45,170 bases of DNA, from NCBI GenBank assembly GCA_028824125.1, contig JAPPES010000019.1:1-45170 (forward strand), in the 5' to 3' direction. Below the pieces are notes generated by a model, which was not told the DNA's origin, made no database searches, and saw nothing but the letters and a program-made list of their open reading frames with translations. Positions 1 through 6,474 of this stretch are shown piece after piece. How positions within the stretch are numbered: the first letter of the stretch is position 1; every line of letters starts with the position of its first letter. The position numbers and the translations under genes are program-made. This DNA comes from Candidatus Poribacteria bacterium. GTDB lineage: Bacteria > Poribacteria > WGA-4E > WGA-3G.

Positions 1-51
1 AGCCATAGATGAAATCATAAATATGTATCATTAATTCTAAACTTTACTATA
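1..51. repeat. Left terminal inverted repeat (51 bp)
   Basis: Bases 1-51 are an exact reverse complement of 45118-45168; the match breaks at base 52. The repeat is very AT-rich. It could be the end of a mobile or linear element, or a repeat at which an assembler stopped on both sides. The sequence alone cannot separate these. Confidence 0.9.
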
Positions 52-68
52 GTTTCTTACTCTCGGAC

Positions 69-185
69 ATGCTGAAAGAGATTTGTGAGAAGAATGGCTT
101 TGACATAAACAACGTGATAAGCTTCAAGATTCAAGAGACAATCAATGAACTTCAAGCGAATCACAACGCAACCAACGCAACGTAG
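69..185 (+). CDS. Small ORF or truncated gene end, 38 aa
   Basis: Reading from the ATG gives a 38-residue polar product ending in NHNATNAT. The frame is open upstream to about base 21, inside the terminal repeat. No clear ribosome binding site precedes the ATG, so this may be the tail of a gene cut by the element or contig end. The stop codon lies inside the small hairpin of the first tRNA-like RNA element. Family not recognised. Confidence 0.3.
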   Translation: MLKEICEKNGFDINNVISFKIQETINELQANHNATNAT

Positions 186-323
186 ACGGTACGCCTTGGC
201 GGGGTTCAACTCCCCGCTTGCGTATTCTGTAGCACAGGGCTACAGAAAAGGGGACAGACAGGTATCTCTCCCCTTAACTGAAATTACAATGTATCTAACG
301 ATTTTACCTTGAGACAGGTAAAA
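175..323 (+). ncRNA. Structured RNA leader with tRNA-like fold, copy A
   Basis: Visible pairings in order: acceptor-like stem ACGCAA 175-180 with TTGCGT 218-223; small hairpin CGTA/TACG 181-193 with loop gacgg; T-arm 200-216 with a 5-bp stem and the loop TTCAACT, which fits the tRNA T-loop rule TTCRANY. Then hairpin TCTGTAGC/GCTACAGA 226-246, hairpin AAGGGGA/TCCCCTT 248-275 and hairpin TTTTACCT/AGGTAAAA 302-323, five bases before the Shine-Dalgarno site of the small membrane protein at 339. The same plan recurs at 1925, 3819 and 6335 with compensatory changes. There is no anticodon arm, so it is not a tRNA gene. A cis-acting leader or RNase P-type processing signal is an inference. Confidence 0.7.
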
Positions 324-338
324 AAGCAAGGAGTAATC

Positions 339-434
339 GTGATAAACATTTTATTTGTCTTACTTGCATTGACAGCCTTCCCCTTATTGTTCTGGGTAGT
401 TATCGGCTACATCGTGAGTAAGACACAGTTATGA
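339..434 (+). CDS. 31-aa single-pass membrane miniprotein
   Basis: GTG start preceded by aaggag at 328-333, a good Shine-Dalgarno site at normal spacing. The product is almost entirely one hydrophobic segment (LFVLLALTAFPLLFWVVIGY) with a short polar tail SKTQL, so a single-pass inner-membrane peptide is likely. It lies directly downstream of structured RNA copy A and is followed after ten bases by the next gene, so the two are probably cotranscribed. It could be a holin-like or toxin-like peptide, but nothing in the sequence proves a role. Confidence 0.5.
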   Translation: MINILFVLLALTAFPLLFWVVIGYIVSKTQL

Positions 435-444
435 GGTGGAAACG

Positions 445-648
445 ATGATGATCACATTAAGCGCGCTTGCCGCTTTGATGTTCAAGGTGGCGGAGACAGA
501 CACGAAAGTATGGGATGAACCGACCGTAACCAAACGCATTGAACAGGTAAGAAAATCGGCTACAGGCTTACTGCCACCCGACTTTTATGTTGACATCATT
601 TCTGAATTCAAGGAAATCCTGAAACGCGAAAAGGGGGTGTCTCTTTGA
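445..648 (+). CDS. Hypothetical protein, 67 aa
   Basis: Start chosen at ATG 445 because gaggtgg (434-440) is correctly placed; an upstream in-frame GTG at 436 would overlap that site. The N-terminus (MMITLSALAALMF) is hydrophobic, the rest is charged and probably helical (KRIEQVRKSATG, ISEFKEILKREKG). Its stop TGA shares its last A with the ATG of the next frame (TGATG), a usual sign of translational coupling. Family not recognised. Confidence 0.55.
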   Translation: MMITLSALAALMFKVAETDTKVWDEPTVTKRIEQVRKSATGLLPPDFYVDIISEFKEILKREKGVSL

Positions 649-851
649 TGTTAGCAACTGGACGGAGATGGGACGCATACTTTCACAAGAACGTAAACAC
701 AATCTCTGATGAAGATGTGAAATAACTCCGCGACATCGCTAACGCATGTTTGGCACGCGTATTTGGACAGGACACTGTTGGACTACGGGAGAAACTCAAG
801 GTTTTATCCATCAGCTGCCAAAACATCTTGGACGAAATTGAATGTGAATAA
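648..851 (+). pseudogene. Small gene interrupted by an in-frame TAA
   Basis: ATG 648 overlaps the preceding stop. The frame runs 25 codons to TAA 723-725, then continues open in the same frame for another 41 codons (starting LRDIANACLARVFG) to TAA 849-851. The downstream part looks coding and helical, so the original gene was probably about 67 aa. The internal stop may be a nonsense mutation, a sequencing error or readthrough. A hairpin (CAGGGAC 854-860 with GTCCCTG 877-883) follows immediately. From there to 1028 no convincing gene is visible; an open frame ending at about 1011 lacks a plausible start. Confidence 0.45.
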
Positions 852-1028
852 CACAGGGACAGGGGCGCGGTGACGCGTCCCTGATATTTCTTAGTAAGTG
901 CGGTTTCCAAAAAGCGCGGATACAAGCAACTTTTGACGAAATCGCAGAAATGCGCAAACGGCTTGACGCATTGTTAACCGGATGGAAAGCACAAGACACT
1001 ACTAAATCTTAACAAAGGAGTATCACAC

Positions 1029-1742
1029 ATGAAAGGCACAAGGCCCTTAACGAATAACGAAATTCGCCGCGTCATCGCGGCGTTTGATGGCACTTTTGAG
1101 GTAAGAAATAGAAGTTTGTTTCTATTAGGCGTTTCCATCGGTGGACGCGTCTCAGAAATGCTCGCGATCAAGATAAAAGATGTTTGGCAAAACGATAAAC
1201 CTGTAACCGATTTCCAATTTGACCGTGCCATCGTCAAAGGACGCGAAACGTCACGAACAATCCCCGTCAATCGCGACGGTATCACTGCTATTTGTGATGT
1301 CATCGCATGGCATAAACAGCACTTCGGTGATATTGACCCCAGCCGTCCGCTCTTTCCGTCCCGCAAGAAGAGTGACGACAAAATTGTAGCAGCGAAACGA
1401 CAAGCTGTTCACAAAATCCTAAAAGACGCATTTATCAAGGCTGGACTCAATGGAAAACTGGCAACGCATACATTGCGGAAAACATTTGCACAGCGGTTCT
1501 ACCAGAAAGTCGGGGACATCTACATGGTCAAAGAACTGCTCGGACACAAGAACGTCACCACCACACAAGCCTATATCGGTATCAACTACACAGATGCTCG
1601 CGAGGCGTGTGAATCCATGTCCTTAGCCGCAGAAGATAACAAAACAGACCCATTTGATGCTTTTACCGAAGCAGAAATCGTCGCGAAACTCATCTCGCTG
1701 GGATATGCTGTTCGGAAGGATACTTGTGACGCACTTTATTGA
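1029..1742 (+). CDS. Tyrosine recombinase, catalytic domain only
   Basis: 237-aa site-specific recombinase of the phage-integrase/XerC-D family, expected to cut and rejoin DNA through a phosphotyrosine. The full catalytic set is visible: R40 (GGRVSE), K70, H147 and R150 (HTLR), H173 (LGHKN) and nucleophile Y182 (TTQAYI). It lacks the usual N-terminal SAM-like core-binding domain: R40 comes within the first fifth of the protein, whereas full-length members are about 300-400 aa. Such short forms are known from integrative elements and plasmid resolution systems. The start has a good Shine-Dalgarno site (aaaggag 1014-1020). It could catalyse element integration, dimer resolution or inversion. 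The long inverted repeat just downstream (1839-1887) is a candidate recombination site. Confidence 0.93.
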   Translation: MKGTRPLTNNEIRRVIAAFDGTFEVRNRSLFLLGVSIGGRVSEMLAIKIKDVWQNDKPVTDFQFDRAIVKGRETSRTIPVNRDGITAICDVIAWHKQHFGDIDPSRPLFPSRKKSDDKIVAAKRQAVHKILKDAFIKAGLNGKLATHTLRKTFAQRFYQKVGDIYMVKELLGHKNVTTTQAYIGINYTDAREACESMSLAAEDNKTDPFDAFTEAEIVAKLISLGYAVRKDTCDALY

Positions 1743-1838
1743 AATTCTTGAAATTACCACACGTATTCTTATGTAGGTATACCGGATTTATGCGCTTGGG
1801 TTCTACCACAGGCACACTAAAAAAATGCGTCCTATGCT

Positions 1839-1887
1839 TATCCGAATATAAAACAAGGGATATGCCACCCTGTTTTGTATTCGGATA
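1839..1887 (+). other. Long imperfect inverted repeat downstream of the recombinase
   Basis: TATCCGAATATAAAACAAGGG (21 bases, 1839-1859, written TATCCGAATAT then AAAACAAGGG) pairs with 1868-1887 apart from one mismatch and one bulged base, around an 8-base loop. It has no T-tract, so a simple terminator is unlikely. It lies in the 340-base gap after the recombinase, upstream of RNA copy B. It could be a recombinase core site or a structured RNA. Nothing else coding is seen in this gap. Confidence 0.6.
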
Positions 1888-1924
1888 GGGCAATTCACAG
1901 ATTATACGGAATAGTTGACTAAAA

Positions 1925-2062
1925 ATACGCACACGCAGCACTGGTGTGTCAATATGGGGTTTGATTCCTCGACTGCGTATCCACCCTACACGGTGTAGGG
2001 GAGAGGAGTAGCAGGGTATAAAACACCCCGCTACTATACTAAAGCAAGTGGTATTTTACCAC
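1925..2062 (+). ncRNA. Structured RNA leader with tRNA-like fold, copy B
   Basis: Acceptor-like stem ATACGCA 1925-1931 with TGCGTAT 1974-1980; T-arm GGGG/CCTC 1956-1970 with loop TTTGATT; a weaker middle hairpin (CAC/GTG, 1932-1946). Then hairpin CCCTACA/TGTAGGG 1984-2000, hairpin AGTAGC/GCTACT with inner GGGT/ACCC 2007-2035, and hairpin GTGGTA-ttt-TACCAC 2048-2062. A Shine-Dalgarno site (aaggag) and the GTG start at 2083 follow. Order and spacing match copies A and C. Confidence 0.65.
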
Positions 2063-2082
2063 ATCATCAAGGAGTTATTCAA

Positions 2083-2295
2083 GTGTCTTACTATAGTATA
2101 GAACAGATTTACCAAGAAATTATCCGTCTTGGCAAATCCGCAGAAAAGCGACCAAGTCAAATCTCTGAAGGCAGCTTCAGTTATTCTTGGTCACCGAAAG
2201 ACGCAATGATAGCAGCGTCAAAGTTGAAAAGCAGGGCTACCAAACCTGCACGTTATAACCCAAGAGGTGCAAGCGATTGCACCTCTATCATTTAG
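2083..2295 (+). CDS. Hypothetical protein, 70 aa
   Basis: GTG start with aaggag at 2069-2074. Small basic protein (MSYYSIEQIYQEIIRLGKSA at the N-terminus) with no family I recognise. The 3' end of the coding region contains a 10-bp perfect hairpin (AGAGGTGCAA 2063+200, i.e. 2263-2272, with TTGCACCTCT 2277-2286) closed by a gcga GNRA-type loop, ending just before the stop and before the Shine-Dalgarno site of the next gene. It follows RNA leader copy B, which probably belongs to its transcript. Confidence 0.6.
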   Translation: MSYYSIEQIYQEIIRLGKSAEKRPSQISEGSFSYSWSPKDAMIAASKLKSRATKPARYNPRGASDCTSII

Positions 2296-2307
2296 AGGAG
2301 AAACATT

Positions 2308-3060
2308 ATGGGCAGCCGCAGTTACATCGGCTATCTGAATGAAGATGGGAACGTCACCTTTTCTTATTGTCATCGGGGTTCACAGTTGAAATACAATGGC
2401 AGAACTTTGCTCACACATTTCAACGATGAAAAGTCCGCGAAAGCATTAGCCTATCACGGAGAGATGGCAAGCATAGACGGTGACGATGGGCGTATCAGTG
2501 AATACAAAAATCCCGATACACCCAGCACGGTATCACTCCATGCGTACCTTGCGTGGTCAGAGCTGGACATTCAGTCATTGTATATTTGGATGCATGGCGG
2601 GTGGCAAATCAAGAGCGATTACCACTTGGACAATGACAAGTGGCATGTACTCAGGGATTTAGTCTTTGAAGTCGGGGATAAAGTCAATCTGGTTCGGGAT
2701 AACTATATCACCTCACACCCGCGTCCCGTTTGGGAAGTCAGGAACATTACGCAACCTGATGATGCGGAAATAGACGTGTATGTACTCAGACGCGAGGTAT
2801 TACCTGCGAAATTCGTCACAGAACACATGCGGTACGATGAGATGTATCGGTGTCCGCCTACAGCGGAAAACCCGCAGACACCTGCCCCGTTGTCTGAACG
2901 GCAGAAAGACTTACAAGCGCGTATCAATAAACTGTGTGAACTCTCTGCCGAGTTGGAACTTCACGACCAGAAACTCATGGATGACAATAGCGAAGTAAAA
3001 TCACTTGAACAACAATACCAAGACCTCTTTCGCGAGACGCTCTTGGAATTCGGTAACTAA
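2308..3060 (+). CDS. Hypothetical protein, 250 aa
   Basis: Starts at ATG after agaggagaaac. The N-terminal part (GSRSYIGYLNEDGNVTFSYC, then a region on a bedside-style repeat of aromatic and acidic residues) has the look of small accessory proteins of phages and plasmids. The middle is rich in W and D, and the C-terminal 60 residues (RQKDLQARINKLCELSAELE onward) form a predicted coiled coil. No enzyme motif is visible. It belongs to the run of closely spaced small genes; a perfect 7-bp hairpin (AGCGCGC/GCGCGCT, 3067-3087) separates it from the next gene. Function unknown. Confidence 0.75.
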   Translation: MGSRSYIGYLNEDGNVTFSYCHRGSQLKYNGRTLLTHFNDEKSAKALAYHGEMASIDGDDGRISEYKNPDTPSTVSLHAYLAWSELDIQSLYIWMHGGWQIKSDYHLDNDKWHVLRDLVFEVGDKVNLVRDNYITSHPRPVWEVRNITQPDDAEIDVYVLRREVLPAKFVTEHMRYDEMYRCPPTAENPQTPAPLSERQKDLQARINKLCELSAELELHDQKLMDDNSEVKSLEQQYQDLFRETLLEFGN

Positions 3061-3113
3061 ACGGAAAGCGCGCTTAACCAGCGCGCTCCCACTTTCTATA
3101 AAGGAGTTAGACG

Positions 3114-3788
3114 ATGTTATTAGGCAAACGTGTAATCACACCGGACAATAGACAGGGCTTTATCTCTGATAAGTATGCCGACAACATGATAGGCGTTGAC
3201 ATTCTTGAAGATACCGCAGAGACCCCAGAACAGACCACAACTCTCTGCTTTGACACGGCTGAGGTCAAGATTTGTGATGACCAAACACCGCAACTTAACG
3301 ACATCACACCGTTCGGGCAGGTGGTTATCATCGGTATCCTTGCCGATGGCATTATAGAGGCGTGTGTAGAAACAGGCGATGATGGACGCAAAAGTTGTCT
3401 GTGGCTATCAGATAAAAGGTTTGAAGATTGTCCCGACTACATTGAAAAGTTGTTCGGCAACTGGACAGCACCGAGTTATTTTTCTAAACTGCTGCCACAC
3501 TTTGACCTTGACCTCAACGCTGACGGGTGTATAGACCCGAAACCGCTTCTCCACGAGGACGTCCCGTATGAGTCACATCTCCGCGTTGAACTGGCGGATG
3601 GAGACACACAATTTTGGACGGTGCGCGTAGACATAGATGGCAAGATTGATTTTGTCAAGACGGACGCGGGGGAGAAACTCACAACGCTCGCAGCGTTACG
3701 GGCGATGGACATAAAGTCTGCCGAACTCCAAGCCAGTTATAACATACGGGATTTTGACAGAGGTGACGCATGTAAGACAGCGGGGTAG
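3114..3788 (+). CDS. Hypothetical protein, 224 aa
   Basis: Start has aaaggag at normal spacing. Acidic, mostly beta-like sequence with no signal peptide or membrane segment (N-terminus MLLGKRVITPDNRQGFISDK). Nothing resembles a known catalytic motif. The gene ends 30 bases before RNA copy C, so its transcript probably continues into that element. It could be a host-takeover or structural accessory protein of the mobile element; the sequence does not say. Confidence 0.75.
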   Translation: MLLGKRVITPDNRQGFISDKYADNMIGVDILEDTAETPEQTTTLCFDTAEVKICDDQTPQLNDITPFGQVVIIGILADGIIEACVETGDDGRKSCLWLSDKRFEDCPDYIEKLFGNWTAPSYFSKLLPHFDLDLNADGCIDPKPLLHEDVPYESHLRVELADGDTQFWTVRVDIDGKIDFVKTDAGEKLTTLAALRAMDIKSAELQASYNIRDFDRGDACKTAG

Positions 3789-3818
3789 GTTTTTTTACCG
3801 ACCGCAACTCAAAGACTA

Positions 3819-3959
3819 ACGGAACGCAGACGGTGCGAGGGGACGGTTCAACTCCGTCCTTCCGTATCTACAACTTACATCGGGTAAGTTGAGAGTAGCA
3901 GGAACCATATCAATCCCTGCTACAGTAGAGTATACAATGAAGTCGTGGTATTTTACCAC
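3819..3959 (+). ncRNA. Structured RNA leader with tRNA-like fold, copy C
   Basis: Acceptor-like stem ACGGAA 3819-3824 with TTCCGT 3860-3865; small hairpin CGCA/TGCG 3825-3837 with the same gacgg loop as copy A; T-arm GGACGG/CCGTCC 3841-3859 with loop TTCAACT. Then hairpin CAACTTAC/GTAAGTTG 3871-3891, hairpin GTAGCAGG/CCTGCTAC 3895-3923 and hairpin GTGGTA-ttt-TACCAC 3945-3959. Compared with copy A, paired bases change together in the acceptor stem (C-G to G-C), middle hairpin (T-A to C-G) and T-stem, which is direct evidence for selection on structure. Confidence 0.72.
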
Positions 3960-3972
3960 AGAGGTCAAAAGA

Positions 3973-4182
3973 ATGCAACACGTCAACCAGTATGAACTCA
4001 CTTTAGAGACAGGTGAACGTAGAATCGTCAACGATGCCGAGTTGAAAAGAGGCAGCAATCTCTACTATACAGAGATTGGCCCCGGATTCGGCATGGAAGC
4101 GATTGTCGGTATCCGACTGCTCCCTCATCAACGGATTTTAGATGAAGGCGGGGTACGCGCACCGAAACCGAAATGTGAATAG
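3973..4182 (+). CDS. Hypothetical protein, 69 aa
   Basis: I choose ATG 3973 (MQHVNQYELTLETGERRIV) because a frame start further upstream would translate through RNA copy C; gaggt lies a few bases upstream. Small, mixed-charge, probably beta-rich. After the stop comes an interrupted stem (GATAGGTGA 4194-4202 with TCACCTATC 4228-4236) and then a terminator-like hairpin. Family unknown. Confidence 0.6.
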   Translation: MQHVNQYELTLETGERRIVNDAELKRGSNLYYTEIGPGFGMEAIVGIRLLPHQRILDEGGVRAPKPKCE

Positions 4183-4258
4183 CACAGAGGCAAGATAGGT
4201 GAATAGCTTACATATTCCTGTGGGTTATCACCTATCCCGTGTCTCAAACCCACGTCAG

Positions 4259-4279
4259 AACGCAATCTGAGCGTTTTTT
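4259..4279 (+). terminator. Rho-independent terminator or attenuator
   Basis: Stem AACGC (4259-4263) with GCGTT (4271-4275), loop aatctga, followed by a run of T. It lies about 20 bases before the start at 4300, so it may act as partial terminator or attenuator within the operon. The stem is only 5 bp. Confidence 0.45.
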
Positions 4280-4299
4280 CGCAGAAGGAACCTGAAAAT

Positions 4300-4617
4300 A
4301 TGGATTGGACACACATTGAAGGCATGCGGGGGCAGGTCACCGACATTGATATATTAGCAGGGATCGGGGGCGATTGCCAACGCTGCCCTGTCGCATTAGC
4401 TGTTGGCAGAATGTTCCCCGACTATCAAATTACCATTGATGTCGTTGAGATAAACATTTACAAAGACACAAACAATCTGGTCAGACTGCTTGTCACGGAT
4501 AATCTGTTCAACTGGATAGACATCTTTGACAACGAGAATGTCGTCGCGCCCGTTGAACTGGTCATCAGACAATCAGCTGACAAAGATTTTGACTACGAGG
4601 TGGCTATCGCTGCCTAA
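4300..4617 (+). CDS. Small protein with GDC-CP-GRMFP domain, short paralogue
   Basis: 105 aa. The segment GGDCQRCPVALAVGRMFPDY is closely matched by GDCDNCPLALAIGRMFPNY in the protein at 5537, and the following residues also align (WIDIFD / WIDAFD; APVELVI / APIQLVI). This copy is essentially the shared domain alone. The paired cysteines C-x-x-C suggest a metal or redox site, but only two cysteines are conserved. A perfect 8-bp hairpin (GGGGTGGC/GCCACCCC, 4627-4648) follows the gene. Domain not recognised; duplication within the operon is certain. Confidence 0.75.
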   Translation: MDWTHIEGMRGQVTDIDILAGIGGDCQRCPVALAVGRMFPDYQITIDVVEINIYKDTNNLVRLLVTDNLFNWIDIFDNENVVAPVELVIRQSADKDFDYEVAIAA

Positions 4618-4670
4618 CAACCCAACGGGGTGGCAACAAAGCCACCCCACACCTTACAAGGAAACCGAAC

Positions 4671-5111
4671 ATGGCACATAATCGCGAACGCTTTGATAGC
4701 ATAGCCCTTGACGCAAAGAACGAGTTACAAGACCACCTACTTTTTAGCGTAGGCGCGTCCGCCACCGAGACCGAAACCCTGATGAAAAAGGTTGAGAGTG
4801 TATTCGGTGAAATCCGAACCTTTGCAGACAATTACACGGACACCGACCGCGCACAGCAAAACAGAGAAATCGCCCTTGACAGACAACTCCAAGAGGCAGC
4901 CAAACGGACACCTTTTCGCGCAGTTTTTCACATTGTAGAGAGAAATTGCAAATTCCATGTCTACAGACGCAATTTAGAAAAGGACGAACCTATCCCGCAT
5001 CAACGCGGCAATGTCGGTGAACTCTTGGGTACATATAAAGAGAGATACCAAGCCAGTGACTGCGTTTACGACTCAGCCCGCAATTGCAGTGAACATACAT
5101 GCTTTGGCTAA
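4671..5111 (+). CDS. Hypothetical helical protein, 146 aa
   Basis: ATG preceded by aagga. The first 85 residues are charged and helical (AKNELQDHLLFSVGASATET, ALDRQLQEAAKR), the last 60 more globular with several cysteines. No known motif. A 9-bp perfect hairpin with a gcaa GNRA loop (CAGGGACAG 5117-5125 with CTGTCCCTG 5130-5138) lies between this gene and the next. Confidence 0.7.
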   Translation: MAHNRERFDSIALDAKNELQDHLLFSVGASATETETLMKKVESVFGEIRTFADNYTDTDRAQQNREIALDRQLQEAAKRTPFRAVFHIVERNCKFHVYRRNLEKDEPIPHQRGNVGELLGTYKERYQASDCVYDSARNCSEHTCFG

Positions 5112-5150
5112 AGGAGCAGGGACAGGCAACTGTCCCTGAAACAATAGATT

Positions 5151-5522
5151 ATGACTATCAACATAGAGGTTGGAAATCTCAGTGACTACCTTGAAAGTCG
5201 TCTTATTGAGGAAATTGAACTCACTTTAGAGTTACTCGGTATAGAGAACGGCAAAATACACGTTGTAGACGCACCTGAAACACCTCAAATAGATAAGCAC
5301 TGCCTTCAATACAACCCACACCCTGATGAGTTGGGCGCGACTGTCTTTTTTAACGATGGCGATGACTGGGAAGAATGGGCAGGCAGGATTGATGTAGTCG
5401 GGCAGGTGGAATGCCTGACCGATACCGATGGGAAACACTATCACACACAGGCGGAACTCAAAGCTGCCGGTGTGGAAAGGGTTACATTAGAACCGCAACA
5501 CATCGTTTGGGTTGCGGACTAA
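5151..5522 (+). CDS. Hypothetical acidic protein, 123 aa
   Basis: Starts at ATG 5151, 12 bases after the gcaa-loop hairpin; no strong Shine-Dalgarno site is visible, so translation may depend on coupling. Strongly acidic and beta-like (EVGNLSDYLESRLIEEIELT near the start). Ends 14 bases before the next ATG. No family recognised. Acidic small proteins of phages and plasmids are sometimes DNA mimics, but nothing here proves that. Confidence 0.65.
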   Translation: MTINIEVGNLSDYLESRLIEEIELTLELLGIENGKIHVVDAPETPQIDKHCLQYNPHPDELGATVFFNDGDDWEEWAGRIDVVGQVECLTDTDGKHYHTQAELKAAGVERVTLEPQHIVWVAD

Positions 5523-5536
5523 AAAGGAGATTTGAA

Positions 5537-6298
5537 ATGCACATTGATTTTGAAAAACTCAACGGATTACGCGGGTTTCTGACACCGCAGGATATAGCAG
5601 ACGGCTTACAGGGCGATTGTGATAATTGCCCACTCGCACTCGCAATCGGACGCATGTTCCCGAACTACCAAGTCAACGTTGACCCGACTGAAATCACCAT
5701 ACACCAAGACGGTGAGACGGCTGTCAAGATGCGATATTCTGAAAAAATCGGACACTGGATAGACGCATTTGATGAAGCGTGTGAAGTCGCACCGATACAG
5801 CTCGTCATACAAGCGGTCAACACAGACGGCTATAAATACGAAGTTGCACTGTTAGAGGAAACTTTCGTCAATTTGTGTATCAGAGCCACCGTGGAACCGA
5901 TACCGCAGGGGGAAATAGACGATCCCGTGTTTCTGGCGTGGTGTCAAGAACACAATGTCATGCCACTGGGGGGATCCCGTCGCGGTTGGTTCGGGGCTGT
6001 CAACTCTTACCTGAATGATGCCGCTTATATCGTGCATCCTGAAGATGCAGAGAGCGGCACCCCGTTCTTGTTGTCTGCCGAAGCGTATAATCAAGCGGTC
6101 ATAGACACACTCCAACTCGCAGAGGCGGAAAAGCAATCCCCTGAACAACGACTCACAGAGATACTCAAAGACTTTGCTGGACAAATTGATGACGAAGAAT
6201 GGAAATATGTACCGATACGCATCGGCAACACCGTTGAACGTATCTTGAAAGCGTTGGGTATCCCACAATTACCGGAACGCAAGAACACGCAAGAATGA
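5537..6298 (+). CDS. Two-domain protein with GDC-CP-GRMFP domain, long paralogue
   Basis: Start set at ATG 5537, with aaaaaggaga just upstream; the frame is open earlier but that would overlap the previous gene. Residues 1 to about 110 match the small protein at 4300 (GDCDNCPLALAIGRMFPNY, WIDAF, YKYEVAL). Residues about 115-253 form an extra domain with no motif I recognise, ending in a helical segment (SPEQRLTEILKDFAGQIDDE). The pair looks like a duplication in which one copy kept or gained a C-terminal domain. No function can be assigned. Confidence 0.75.
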   Translation: MHIDFEKLNGLRGFLTPQDIADGLQGDCDNCPLALAIGRMFPNYQVNVDPTEITIHQDGETAVKMRYSEKIGHWIDAFDEACEVAPIQLVIQAVNTDGYKYEVALLEETFVNLCIRATVEPIPQGEIDDPVFLAWCQEHNVMPLGGSRRGWFGAVNSYLNDAAYIVHPEDAESGTPFLLSAEAYNQAVIDTLQLAEAEKQSPEQRLTEILKDFAGQIDDEEWKYVPIRIGNTVERILKALGIPQLPERKNTQE

Positions 6299-6309
6299 AA
6301 ACACTATCG

Positions 6310-6439
6310 GGCAGGTGGCAATTCGCTACCTGCCTACGCTTTCTGAGACAGCAGACAACTCGGTGCAAGCCCGAAAAAGCGTATTCAATCTGCCACGCGT
6401 AGATTAAAAAAAGGGACACACTACGAAATACGGGTGTCC
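6310..6439 (+). ncRNA. Structured RNA, divergent tRNA-like copy D
   Basis: A 10-bp hairpin (6310-6334, loop aattc) is followed by a tRNA-like unit: acceptor-like stem TACGCTTT 6335-6342 with AAAGCGTA 6376-6383, small hairpin CTG-aga-CAG 6343-6351, and a 4-bp T-arm-like hairpin with a seven-base loop tgcaagc (6360-6374). Then hairpins AATCT/AGATT 6387-6405 and GGACAC/GTGTCC 6414-6439, then the Shine-Dalgarno site of the ParB-like gene. The plan is that of copies A-C but the sequence is divergent. Confidence 0.5.
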
Positions 6440-6474
6440 GCATAAATCTAATCTCAAATGAGGAGGATACACAG

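Noticed and set aside
175..223. tRNA gene because of a perfect T-arm
   Set aside because: Only about 49 bases between acceptor strands, no anticodon stem-loop and no CCA; the same holds for the copies at 1925 and 3819.
5411..5536. 42-residue N-terminal extension of the protein at 5537
   Set aside because: It overlaps the preceding gene in another frame, and the paralogue at 4300 begins at the later start.
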